Source of the DNA: Saccoglossus kowalevskii
Lineage: Eukaryota; Hemichordata; Enteropneusta; Harrimaniidae
Direction: 5' to 3'
DNA: 12,516 nt
Assembly: GCF_000003605.2 (NCBI RefSeq)
Contig: NW_003122411.1
Span: 521,307-533,822, forward strand
The position numbers were made by a program, and so were the translations under genes. Below, piece by piece: positions 1 through 10,400 of the stretch; position 1 is the first letter of the stretch; every line of letters starts with the position of its first letter. The notes beneath the pieces were generated by a model, which had not been told where the DNA came from, ran no database searches, and saw only the letters and a program-made list of their open reading frames with translations.

Positions 1-383
1 AAACTATTTACCCTCAATTCAGTTATGTTTGTAAACCATGCATATTAATGAGATGCACTAGTTTGGTGTACACTGGATAAACAAAAACTTGGCCATTTGT
101 TTTGCACACAAGAAAAAAATCAGTTTACTTGTACAAGATATTTTTTTTCTATAAAATAAATACACCAATGTATGTAGCATGCCTTAGGGAGCTATTCGTG
201 TGATTTTCAAAAAAAAATGTGAAAAGTGCCCAAAAAACTATTCTGCTACCTTAAAAATACATAAAGATTTATATTTTTCAAAGTTCAGCTCACACATAAA
301 CACATTCTAGAATGTCTATGTTTGAGATGACCTAATTATAATAAGATAATAACTTTGTTATTGTTGTTTCTAATATCACCCAG
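1..383 (+). other. 3' part of an intron of the left-edge gene
   Basis: AT-rich non-coding sequence ending in a good splice acceptor: a T-rich tract at about 355-371, a possible branch point (CTAAT near 370), then CACCCAG with the AG at 382-383. The reading frame that opens at 384 has no support further upstream. I see nothing else here apart from short A and T runs. Confidence 0.7.
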
Positions 384-1088
384 GATTCACAGTTACACAC
401 TGCTGCCACCAGTACAGTGAATTGCAACACTGTCAACAGTGGTGAAGTTTCATCAAACGATTTCAAAATGTTAACCGATAGTCAAGCAGAGACTGAAGTA
501 AATAAACCCTGTGAGAACTCTATTGTCACCGAGATACAAGTGGAAGAATCTCGACAGCAATCGCAGCATCGAGTGTTGATGCTGCCACCGGGTTTCAATT
601 TGTCCAAGACTCAAAATGGTTATGCCATTGATAAACCTGATGGCACAACGTGGCAGATCACTGGGGAGGGGAGCATACCTCTGGACACAATACAGGCATT
701 ATTAAATATGGACACTCCACAGGAAATCTTTCAGGCCCAAACCAATACGGGGGTCAATCACGAACACAGTGAACAGGTATCTAAGATTGTGGAAGTTGCA
801 CAGGCCTCGGTTTCTCAGGAAGAGATGGAATTAAATACCCAGAATGTTGATGCATTGGCTGAATCGCACTCGACTACGTCTGTACTGCCAGACATCAATA
901 CAAGTACACTTAATGCTGATCTGGTTCCAGGAACTGTTCTTCAGTCTGGTGTATCTGAAGAGAGTCAAGTACGAACGGTTGACCTGTCTCCGGCCATATG
1001 CTCAGAGAGTTCTTTTGTAGCGATGACAGAAACCCCAGCGTTAACAAATGGAACTGCTGTAAAGTCTGTTGAAAATAGTATTGTGTAG
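384..1088 (+). CDS. Terminal coding exon of an unidentified gene (possibly ZNF839-like)
   Basis: This is the last coding exon of a gene whose earlier exons lie to the left of the window. The acceptor AG is at 382-383. The frame is open from the exon's first base (codon phase 0) for 234 codons to TAG at 1086-1088. The first in-frame ATG comes well inside the exon, so a start here is unlikely. The encoded tail is acidic, rich in Ser, Thr, Gln and Glu, and mostly low in complexity. One ordered-looking block, coded at about 573-716, reads VLMLPPGFNLSK, then DKPDGTTWQITGEG, then a short hydrophobic helix around IQALLNMD. There are no zinc fingers, membrane segments or signal peptide in this part. 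I do not recognise the family from sequence. The exon is convergent with CINP, as ZNF839 is in human, so ZNF839 is a candidate by position only. That it is a real exon is well supported by length, splice site and poly(A) signal; its identity is not. Confidence 0.75.
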   Translation, partial: DSQLHTAATSTVNCNTVNSGEVSSNDFKMLTDSQAETEVNKPCENSIVTEIQVEESRQQSQHRVLMLPPGFNLSKTQNGYAIDKPDGTTWQITGEGSIPLDTIQALLNMDTPQEIFQAQTNTGVNHEHSEQVSKIVEVAQASVSQEEMELNTQNVDALAESHSTTSVLPDINTSTLNADLVPGTVLQSGVSEESQVRTVDLSPAICSESSFVAMTETPALTNGTAVKSVENSIV

Positions 1089-1311
1089 TCTATGTCATCA
1101 TCAGCATTTGGTTTATACTCTATTTTATTATATATATATTACTTGCACTGATGAGAAATGAAAAAACTTCATTACAATAATATCTACAACACCTTATTGC
1201 TTACAGATGTACTGGGGTAGAACTTTGGCAATTTACACTCTCTGATCCCTCACGCTGCAGTGCAATGCAATGCAATGGTAATAGCATATTTTCTATCAGA
1301 AGGGAAGCTCA

Positions 1312-1317
1312 AATAAA
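1312..1317 (+). terminator. Poly(A) signal of the left-edge gene
   Basis: This is the first canonical AATAAA after the stop codon at 1088, giving a 3' UTR of roughly 240-260 bases. It is followed by a TG/T-containing stretch (about 1321-1345) that could serve as the downstream element. The UTR also holds a triple TGCAA repeat near 1260-1276. A second AATAAA at about 1874 could be an alternative site. The cleavage site itself cannot be seen. Confidence 0.55.
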
Positions 1318-1899
1318 AAGTTCTATTGTCACCTGATTGTAATCTTCATAAACAAATGGTTTTTCACACTAAGAGAGAAGTGTACTTTCAGAATTTTGCT
1401 ACAAACACCTACATCATTGATGTTAAAGCTATGTGTACCTCATATCACTGTCTTAAGAAAAAAATCACCCTAAGGCCATAACAAAATTAGATTTTGCTTC
1501 TCATTCTAGAGAAAATTAAAAATTGATGCATTTTTTTTTTTCCAAGAGTAATTTAATATCACAACAGCAAGATACAAGTTCACCATTTAACATTTCTGAA
1601 AAAATTGCTTTTGAATATATGCATTGTGTGCTGGATTGGATCAACAAAACATTCTCTCAAACTGAAAGCAAAATATTTTCCCCAATTCCATCTTATGTGA
1701 GACACACTACTGGTACACAATTTCAAAATATACAAGTTTTGAGTTCTGCTGTTACCTTTAAAAATTGCAAGCTTTGGTGTGAATACACTCCAAATTCATC
1801 TGCGTTGGGGGTTTGATTTATCCACGTAAACATTTGATAGCTCATCAGTACGTCAGAAAACAAGGGAACCAATGAATAAATTTTGTGAGCTAGAAATCA

Positions 1900-1935
1900 C
1901 CCCCCCCCCTCAACCACCCCCCCTCAACCACCCCC
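1900..1935. repeat. C-rich 14-bp tandem repeat
   Basis: A run of ten C (1900-1909) is followed by TCAACCACCCCCCC (1910-1923) and a second, slightly shortened copy (1924-1935). It is a simple slippage-type repeat and probably varies in length between individuals. Confidence 0.8.
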
Positions 1936-3461
1936 AGTCCTGCTCGCAAAGTAACTGATGACTCTAAAACTCAAAACTGGTTCCCAATTGATGTGTGCGT
2001 GATGTCTACCGGGAGCAAAACCTTTTGGGGAGCCTAAAATGGCTTTAATGCTTTTGGCCTCATTTGGTATCCCTAAATTTGCTTTGTAATATTTATCATA
2101 TGTAAACTATCGGTTGTAAGTAGATATTTACATAAAAATAAGCTTGTCTCAGGAAAGAATGACGGTTGTCCGAAAGTGCGTGAATTATTGTTGTCGGGCT
2201 CTTTTATGTGCTCTGCTAAAATAAAAAGTAGGGAGAAATGCTGGTACCACTTCTTGCTGCGACCTTTTATATTTTGATCTGAAACCACATTAGCGATGTG
2301 ATGCTTTAACTTTGACTGAGTTTGAAATTGCATACTGTTTTAGTGTGGAATTGTGAACCCTGATCATGTGCTTTGATCATAGTCAAAATTAGACGCATGC
2401 CTGCAACCACATCATTCATGGAGAAACCCCTTAGCCCCAGCTTTTGGCAATGATAAGCAACTAATTCTTGTGATACTAGTTAAAATTGTGCTCTCTTTAT
2501 TTTGAGCTTGTGTCCACATTTATTACATGGGTACGCAGGTGATCAAAGAAGCTGTGAATGTATTTGAAAAAAAAGAAATTCACTCATTCAACCTATATAT
2601 ATATATATCTGTGGTGTGAACCTACCTTTTAATTGTGAAACCTAAATCTGATGTTCATTTGTTTATAGCCTCATGTTAGCAACAGGGGAAAAATGATTGA
2701 AACAATACTCTGTGATTCCGACATTCTCTGAAAGTTACTAAGCATGTAACAATTAAAATGTCCATCATTTGAAAGCTTTAATACATATAGTTGGATACAG
2801 TTGTGTACAAGCCATACCAACGTATGTCTAAGACAATTTCGCTACTACCTACAGATATACTACCGGTACGCAGTTGTCAGTAGCATGTCTCTAGTTGGTC
2901 CCAGCTAGAAAACACAGCAGATAAATTAACACACAGTCTAGTCTTCAGTGTTACTACCATCTTGTACAATTCATAGGCGGTTCAATTGAAAGTGTTAAAA
3001 ACGATTTTCAATACTCAAAACATTTAATCTCTCCAACAACATTGGTTACAACTTGACCGTATTTGCCCATATCTAAGCTTTCAGATAATATATAGGTTGT
3101 TGTAGTAGCATGCTTGTTAACTTTTAGAGATTGGATGAATCGCAGAGTAATTTTGAACTCATTTTATCTTTGTCGTTTCCCTAAACAAGGTCGAAAACCT
3201 GATGTAACCTGATATGTTTAAGAAGTAACACTTCAGTACGTAACTTTCTGTATTTCTGTTGATATTCTAGTATACATAGTCTGTTGCGAGTTTCACTGCT
3301 TGGTTTTCATCTCGTTTTCACTTCAAATTCACTTTCAAACTCCATCAAACATTTCCAGCACAGACAGTTTAACGAAATCAGATGTTTTTTTTTTCTTTTT
3401 TAGTGAATGTATGTTGTACCACTCTTGCAATGTATGAAGTGGTATCTCACGCCTACTTATA

Positions 3462-3571
3462 GGGCGGTGGTCGTCACACAGCGCGTGTTCAAATTTCATG
3501 TAAATAAACACGCGTTGTATACGTAGCTATGAGTCCCATATCGAACAGGACGCGGCCAACGACTGCCGCCC
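3462..3571. repeat. CpG-dense imperfect inverted repeat
   Basis: The outer arms are GGGCGGTGGTCGT (3462-3474) and ACGACTGCCGCCC (3559-3571), complementary at 11 of 13 positions. Similarity continues inward with a small gap through CGCGT and GTTC. Nested inside is a perfect 8-bp hairpin, CGCGTGTT (3482-3489) with AACACGCG (3507-3514), and a 17-base loop. The CpG density is far above the surrounding AT-rich DNA. It could be a degraded MITE, the remnant of a cruciform-forming insertion, or a CpG-rich regulatory patch. No target-site duplication is evident, so I do not call it a transposon. Confidence 0.5.
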
Positions 3572-4187
3572 GTTTAAAGTGAATCCTATGAGCAATTTAA
3601 ATTGCAATGAATTGACTCGCTCTCAAATCACTTTCCATCGCCAGTACCTTTTAAAAGCCAGTCGTAGAATACAAGCAATTTTATTTATACACGTGTGTAA
3701 AAATTTCTAAAATAAGTGCCTTTAGAGATGAACCATATATATGATAGTGTGTTCTGAACATGAGCTTGAATTGTGCAACTGCTCATGGTGGTGTGAATCT
3801 ATTTATAATTGATCATCGTCACATCTGTCTACCCCCTCTTCCCTACCCCAAGTATGTATAAATGCAACACAGTTCCTGCTAATTAAGAGAGTTGTCAGAA
3901 CAACTATATAAAATTCGTTTGCACAATTGTCATGCCAATTTAACTTAAATGTAGATTTCAAATCATTTGGATATTTGTAATAATTATTAATAAGTCAGTT
4001 GATTTCACCTGACTGTTTTACATATATATATATATTTGTGTAATTTTCCTTGCAGTATCGGTGAATATGAGGAATAATGAGTTATTTGTTATTAAACAGG
4101 CTTGTAACTTATGAGCATTGAATATTTAAGTACTTTGTAATGTTTCTGTTATGTTATGTTTTCCCACCCATATCTTGACAGTTTTAA

Positions 4188-4412
4188 CCTTTTTACCACC
4201 AGACTTTCTTACCCAAATTGTTCTGCACTTTTTTCTTATATTTTTTCAATATTTCTGGAAATGAATCCTAATTTTGGAGCCATTAGACAAAATTTGAGTC
4301 AATTTTCAGTTATTACTAACAAAATTAAAAATATTTTGAAAAGAAAATGCAGACTATAAGCAAGACTATTTTGTGAATTTGTGATGAAAAGAGGGAACTG
4401 GTAGTAAAAAGG
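4188..4412. mobile_element. piggyBac-type MITE with TTAA duplication
   Basis: The left terminal repeat is CCTTTTTACCACCAG (4188-4202). The right terminal repeat is CTGGTAGTAAAAAGG (4398-4412). They are exact reverse complements except for one position. Each is flanked outside by TTAA (4184-4187 and 4413-4416), the target-site duplication typical of piggyBac elements, whose termini commonly begin with CCY. The 225-bp interior is AT-rich and encodes no transposase, so it is a non-autonomous element moved by a transposase coded elsewhere. The open frame starting at 4156 crosses it and has no meaning. The single mismatch and intact TTAA on both sides suggest fairly recent insertion. Confidence 0.8.
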
Positions 4413-4616
4413 TTAAAAACATTAACTGGATTAGAAAATCTGAATTATTTAACATCCTGATGTTCAAACATAATGATTAAGTGAAGGTCATTGCATTTTG
4501 TTCAATGGGATTGAAATGAAATCTCATTGTATGCATCGTTTCACTTTTTCTAGCTCATTCATTCATTTTTTTTCTTACAACTGATTGTGAAAGCCACATG
4601 ATACCATTTATGGAAA

Positions 4617-4880
4617 GTTCAAATCTCAGTTTTCAACATCTGTTATGCATTACATTCATGCATATATTATGTAAGAAGTGATGTAATAAACGATTTCCCC
4701 ATGATCAAGTTCAAATCTCAGTTTTCAACATCTGTTATGCATTACATTCATGCATATATTATGTAATAAACGATTTCCCCATGATCAAGTTCAAATCTCA
4801 GTTTTCAACATCTGTTATGCATTACATTCATGCATATATTATGTAAGAAGTGATGTAATAAACGATTTCCCCAAGATCAA
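4617..4880. repeat. Tandem triplication, units of 92, 80 and 92 bp
   Basis: There are three consecutive near-identical units at 4617-4708, 4709-4788 and 4789-4880, each beginning GTTCAAATCTCAG and ending GATCAA. Units 1 and 3 are the same length. Unit 2 lacks 12 bases (GAAGTGATGTAA) that lie between two ATGTAA direct repeats, so slippage or microhomology deletion explains the loss. Unit 3 differs near its end (CCCCAAGATCAA for CCCCATGATCAA). Each unit contains two ATGCAT palindromes and one AATAAA. Near-identity implies recent duplication; no coding potential is seen. Confidence 0.9.
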
Positions 4881-6448
4881 GTTAGCGTAATATGTCAGAT
4901 TAACGTCATTAATGTTGCCGACTTGTTTAAAGTGTGTACACTGATGACATAAAGTGTCAACTGTTTATGTCTACCCAATTTTGTACAAAGCTCATTTACA
5001 AAAGTTGAACGCCTATCTGCAGACATTCAGTCTTATCTGCATACTCATGAATAAATACTTACGATTATTAAGTAGTTCAATAACCAGATATAAACGAGGA
5101 TGATTATGACGTGTACAGATACAAATTCCATTTGATGCTAAAACCAGCATATGGCCTATAGTTCATGTGATTTGAATGTGCCTTCGGTTATCCAAACTAT
5201 GGGAATTTGACGGATCTATATCGGGCTTTTCACGGTCAGACAACAAAAATGATGAATAATAACACTTATTTTAATTCATATTGTCTTTTGAGTTTATCAA
5301 AATTGTCAAATTGTATTGTATATCTGTAAGAATTTTTTTTTCAAAGTTGTTTTTATTATTTTTTTTTGTATGTAAATAAGATAAAAAACTTCACTTGTGA
5401 GTTTATAATAATGGTATGTCATGTATGGTGTTCTGAATAAACAGATATGCCAGTGTTTTGCTTTTTTTTCTGAAATGTTAGTATTTTTATTAACCGAATG
5501 TTTTTGTAAGAATGCATTTAATTATAGCCTCTTGTATCAAAGAACTGTTTTTAGAGGCAGAAAATGTATTGCTCAGGGGTGGTAAGGAGGTGTGTTGATT
5601 GAATGCACAGTTCTGCCAATGCTTTCAATGTCAAGGTTATATGAAAAAAAGACCTTTCAAATTTTTAACACATGTGACACGCAAAAGACGAGGCTCCATT
5701 TTATTTGAAATCAGTAAAGGTTGAACTAAATTCTGGTGAATCAATTTGACATCACAATTTATAAAAGGTACATTTAATAAATGATGATTTTCTATGAAAA
5801 ACTGATCCATTGTGGGAATCCCTTCAGACAGTAAATATCATCAGACTTCCCCCAAGATGTACATTCTGTATAACATTTTCATATAAGGTGCCTTAAAAAA
5901 TTTCAGTTTTGAGAAATTTGGCTAAAAATTAAATCTGAAAGTTATCGATATTCTGATTGAAATCTGAGGTGTCGTTTATCGACTACATTATTTGTCACTA
6001 CAATAATAAATCTTGTCATGCACTGCCGCTTCACGTGCTCACTGAACACAACTAAGTGAGGAAGTTCAAAACGTTTGTTTGCTTGGATGCAATGGTAACA
6101 CCTAGTAAAAAAAGTCATCCTATAAATTCAAAAGGTTGTGCAGAAAATATGTATTGATTTTGTGGCATAGTATTGTCTATTCAGTGAATTGATGACACCT
6201 CTAGATGCTGAAAACTCAATCACAACTGTGTCCATGCAATTGCCTTATGTTCGGCTATTGGTAGAACACTTCTGATGCAAATATCTCGCAAATACTGTAG
6301 CTGTTTTTTTTTTTAACAGTACACATAAAAGGCTTCAAACAAAATGTTGACAACACAATTCTAATGCAGCCGATAATGTATGGAGTACGTATGAATGTAC
6401 CTTAAATTTGCATCTACCACAAGGCAATAGGTGATTTTCCGTTCAACT

Positions 6449-6465
6449 GCGAGATCTCGCGAGAT
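6449..6465. promoter_or_regulatory. Overlapping CG palindromes with a BANP-type TCTCGCGAGA site
   Basis: GCGAGATCTCGC (6449-6460) and ATCTCGCGAGAT (6454-6465) are two perfect 12-bp palindromes that overlap. The second contains TCTCGCGAGA (6455-6464), the known metazoan promoter element bound by BANP. Nearby DNA (6475-6495) is also CpG-rich (GACGCGCG, CTGCCGC). Such sites normally lie within about 100 bp of a transcription start, yet no gene starts nearby. It may mark a non-coding transcript. Binding is inferred from the motif only. Confidence 0.4.
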
Positions 6466-6916
6466 GCATGAAAGACGCGCGTTGAACGTCTGCCGCAAAA
6501 ATCAAACAATTTGATTTTTGAACTTGAATTGTTTTATTTCGTAGCTCACATCGACTGGCTGATCTTCGACAGAGGAAAATTGCTTTCGAATACCCTCACT
6601 TAATCAAAATCGTCTATCATCAAATGTGTACAGCACGATATTAAGCATAGAAATGCCTCCAAAATATTTTCACGTTTGTTGAATCCCATGCGATGTTTGA
6701 CGACACTACGACCTTTGTTTGTCCTGTTTTTACGTTCGATTTCACGCATAACGGGTGATTCTCGCAGTGAGCGGTCTATTGTTATGTGATATTTCTATCT
6801 TGTAATAGTTTAAATGAAGATGAAAAGAATACCAGATCAGTTGACAATCGAATACCAGTCCAACTGTGCATGTTAGGGGCAATTCATACAGTTAAACCAG
6901 TGTTAGAGACAACCCC

Positions 6917-6949
6917 TATATATATATATATATAAAAAAAAAAAAAAAA
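6917..6949. repeat. (TA)n followed by poly(A)
   Basis: A run of about nine TA dinucleotides (6917-6934) leads directly into about sixteen A (6934-6949). A poly(A)-like tail on the plus strand could be the 3' end of an old retroposed sequence, but I could not define a body or a target-site duplication, so I call it a simple repeat. Confidence 0.7.
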
Positions 6950-7276
6950 CATCTAATAATTAACATTCTGTTTATAAAACAATTTTATATATTCCTCAAT
7001 TCAAACTTGATTTAATTTTGATAAACTCAAATGTGTTTTTATTGGCACAGTACCGTCTCTTTTTTCTCTGGGCAAATTTTACATCAAATATGTACGTACG
7101 AGTTGGCGATCCATAAACAAATGACCCAACCTCCATACATAAGACCACCTGTCTATAAAAAAAAACATTCTAACACAGTCCCTGGGGTGGTTGCTTTACA
7201 CAGATTTTACTGCATAATTAAGAGGATGGGATAGCGTGCCGGGAAGGAAATCAGACAACATATTTATATCAAATTA

Positions 7277-7282
7277 TTTATT
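7277..7282 (-). terminator. CINP: CINP poly(A) signal, one base after the stop codon
   Basis: On the minus strand the end of the gene reads GGACATAGG-TGA-C-AATAAA, so the poly(A) hexamer begins one base after the stop codon. A T/G-rich stretch (ATATGTTGTCTG, about 7251-7262) lies at the usual distance for a downstream element. The 3' UTR would then be only about 20-35 bases. I saw no other canonical AATAAA close behind it. Confidence 0.6.
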
Positions 7283-7283
7283 G

Positions 7284-7480
7284 TCACCTATGTCCTGTTT
7301 CTAATAACATACTTTCTAGTAATAACTTAGATTTCTCCTCAATGTACGGCTGATGCAACCACGTGGAGTTGTAAAACAGTAACAAGTCTCTTTCATCACA
7401 ATGAGCTATCTCTTCTAATATTGTGTGTTTTACTTCCAATTCTGTACTGTACATTGATAGCATGGTACAGGATGCTTCAT
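7284..7480 (-). CDS. CINP: CINP exon 5 and stop codon
   Basis: Encodes residues 173-236 and TGA (7284-7286). It starts EASCTMLSMYSTELEVKHTI, continues through a helical EEIAHCDERDLL segment, and ends with the strongly conserved WLHQPYIEE and LLLESMLLETGHR. The vertebrate protein has two further residues after GHR, so the C-terminus is essentially full length. The acceptor is AAAATTAG|AT, with a T-rich tract upstream. Confidence 0.95.
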
Positions 7481-10400
7481 CTAATTTTCGGAAATAAGAA
7501 TAAAGAAAACTATTTTGAGTGTTGACGTATAGACGGGTTACTTAGGAACAACATCAAAAGTTCAATGTAGGATAAAAAACTTAATTCCTTTAGCCCCCCC
7601 CCCCCCCACTGAAACTCAATTGATAAATATTGATCATGTCGTCATTAAATACAAATTGATAATTGGACAGTAGTATGGCATAGCAGTTGGTTTTAGGTCC
7701 ATGCCCTGCAATTGATCTCATTTGACGCACATATTTACACTCTGACCAAACCATTTTCTCGTCTTGGACGTGTTTTTTTTTTCATTTTCTGTTATTTTTG
7801 TCTATGATTGGATAGAAAGAGAACGAACTACAAATACTCCCAAGATTTTTTTGACTTCATTAAAAAATAAAATCGTTTTTGTAGGATGGAAACTTTATGA
7901 GGTCAAAACCCCCCACCCCCAAACTAAAGCAAATAATCCGACATCGATCTTTTTACGTTGTCCCTTATACAGTCTGAATGAATATAGTTTGAGAGAAGCA
8001 AAACATTCACTCACGAAACTAATATATTGAAAAGTGTATATACTCATAGTTTATTTATTATATAACCAAATGTTTTGTTTTATGTTTCCTTCTTTATTGG
8101 ATAAACTAAATAGAATGAGAAATCTCACCACATGGTTATATTATCGATAATGACGTAAACTGTATATTCATTTCATTAGACTGTTAGATTGTTCCATGAA
8201 TACGGCTTGTTCTACTCATCTAAGTTGACCTTTGTTGTCGCTAACTCCAGAAATGGACATAATTCTAAAGTCTCCTAGAACTAAGATGTAATGACACCGG
8301 ATAAAGACGGTACTTTTATCTGGAACCCAATGAAATGTATAAACTGTTTACATCATTTCTGATAATAACCATGCAATGCATTTTAAGTTCTATTTAGTTG
8401 TTTCACCTGTTCTATTCTGTTTTCTACTATCTTACATTCTATTCAGATTTTCCATCAAAAAAAGAGTGGTACATTGCCAAAAATGTATAATTAATTACCA
8501 AGTTCTATAATCACCTACTATAATTTTCTATATACATGTACAAGTACATGTATTATATTTATCGGTCCAAGCAGATATCTCCTATTTTTAGATTTTACTC
8601 ACAGAACTGTTCGGTTGACCACATTTGGAAAAGCGGCTCTTCACTCCAGTCACCATCTTTTTTATGTCCCTCCAGGTCACAAATTCCACGGAAGTTTTTA
8701 CAGATAGTTTCCATTTTTTTTACCAATTTTGCCTATCAATGCAATGATAAAAAGTAGTTGACATTTTAAATTATGTTAGGGATGAAGAGATATAAAGCAA
8801 AAAGTAAAATTTTCAAACAATATAGGTAAACTATGATCAAAATCAGTAATAGCTAAATGGCTGCTTGTCGGCCAAATTGGATTGTATCCTTTGAAAAGCT
8901 GTAATAGGAGCCTGTATGTACAGTCATCAAATCATGTTTGTATGAAATCAGCTCAGGTATGTCAGGTTTCCTTTTCAAACTTACAACTTTAAGAATCTGA
9001 ACAGCAAGTACAATGTTTGATCTACAACAGCAATAAATCACATAAAAAACACAGGACACTTTAGAGAGCATTATTGAATGACATTTTTCTAGAAAAAACC
9101 TGCAAAAGGGAGTACTGCAATTTAGTAGCGCCACCAAGTGGGGGAGATAGGGTTCTCCCTACCAGAGTGTGAAGGTTTTGACAATTCTAACTTAAAATGG
9201 ACTGTGGCCACACGTGATCCCTGGTCAATCAGAATTTTATGGTTGCCAGAGCATCTGCTCCCCAGGGTAAGGGGGTGCATGGCCATGGCATGAGGCCGCT
9301 GCACTCCTGTTCCTTTGTTTAAAAAAATGATGTACCGGTACATACTAGTGTAATAAACTTGTAACCGCTGATAACTGAACACTCACCATTGAACTGTAAA
9401 TTGAATGCAGCTGTTCGCAGTGTTCTTGCATTTCTGGTGGCATTTTATTGGTTGATGTACCATCATTGTCAGTGTCTGCACTGATAACTGCCGTCTCTGC
9501 TGCTTCACCAGATCTGTGGGAAGATGTCTTACAAATAACCTACAACACTCGTACATTAAACAGTCAAAACAGGGAAACATAAGATGACTGCAGCAATTGG
9601 TAGAGGATGTATGTTGAGGGTAATTTATGATTTTACTAAATATTACTTTTTAGCCTGTAGAACATAGCTGAAATAAAACACACAGGAAAATTTAAAACAG
9701 AAATGTTGTTTAAAATATATATGATAATTTGTTTTCATGATATAGCTGAAAAAAAACAGAAAAATTTTAAATCGATCATTTGTTGGTTTTCATATATATT
9801 TTATGACGAAATTTAACTAATATCATGCGGTGATATTAGCAATCATCTGAACTTTGCAAACAGCTTGTATTATAATATATACACCTGTATTTTAATTGCC
9901 TGGATATGTTGTTCTGATTGGACGAGTGTGCGTCTTCAAATTATGCATACATTATATGACGTTTCAGATACTGTATTACATCTCAAAATTACATTTCAAA
10001 TGAAGTTATAATGTATAAGAAATAAAACATCGCTGCATTGGGTATTGCACAATTTGCAGGATACATGCATATGAGCATATATCTCACAGTATGTGGCCCA
10101 CTGTAGCGATGGTTTATTTCTAAATACCGTAATATTCAAGGAAAGTTATGATAAAGTTTTTTTTTTTAAATTTGTTTTTGTGCCAGGCGACAGTTCTGGC
10201 ATTGAATCTCACTTGTTGTCTCTCCCGACTTTTTATGTATGTGCAAATTCAAGTGCTCATGCATTTTTACCACAGAAGTCATATCCATGTTTGCGACTAC
10301 ATGACAGGGCTGTACGGCCATCTCCCTATCAAATGGCAATTTAATGTGCTGTCCTGGTGTCAACCAGGCTCGGTCAAACACAAGCACCTGCGGATCTTAA

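Larger units (their letters stand above)
1318..4183. other. Intergenic region, left half
   Basis: This is AT-rich non-coding DNA between the two convergent genes. I looked on both strands for exon-like frames flanked by splice sites and found none I could support. It contains a C-rich short tandem repeat (1900-1935), short TA runs (near 1126, 2595 and 4022) and a CpG-dense inverted repeat (3462-3571). The open frames at 1523-1816 (+) and 2073-2333 (-) have no recognisable protein features and look accidental. Confidence 0.6.
4881..7276. other. Intergenic region, right half
   Basis: This is AT-rich non-coding sequence up to the CINP poly(A) signal. No exon-like segment can be supported on either strand; the frame at 7031-7234 (+) looks accidental. 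It contains an isolated CG-rich palindrome pair (6449-6465), locally raised CpG content at about 6440-6500 and 6700-6775, two imperfect copies of TGTTAGRGRCAA 30 bp apart (6871 and 6901), and a TA/poly(A) simple repeat (6917-6949). Confidence 0.6.

Noticed and set aside
1523-1816. 97-codon open frame on the plus strand
   Set aside because: It begins in a T run, has biased AT-driven composition, no recognisable domain, no splice context and no promoter signal. It lies 3' of a terminated gene.
2073-2333. 86-codon open frame on the minus strand
   Set aside because: No family resemblance and no splice sites in phase at its edges; a frame this long is expected by chance in 12.5 kb.
4156-4359. 67-codon open frame on the plus strand
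   Set aside because: It crosses the left end of the piggyBac-type MITE, so it is not a gene.
6239-6429. Possible terminal inverted repeats ATTGCCTTATG ... CACAAGGCAAT
   Set aside because: Only about 13 bp with two mismatches and no target-site duplication, so not enough to call an element.
6871-6912. Direct repeat TGTTAGGGGCAA / TGTTAGAGACAA next to the TA/poly(A) run
   Set aside because: Two short imperfect copies 30 bp apart; too little to define a SINE body or tandem array.
9383-9580. 65-codon minus-strand frame over CINP exon 3
   Set aside because: It is in a different phase from the CINP reading and crosses both splice sites; a shadow of the real exon.
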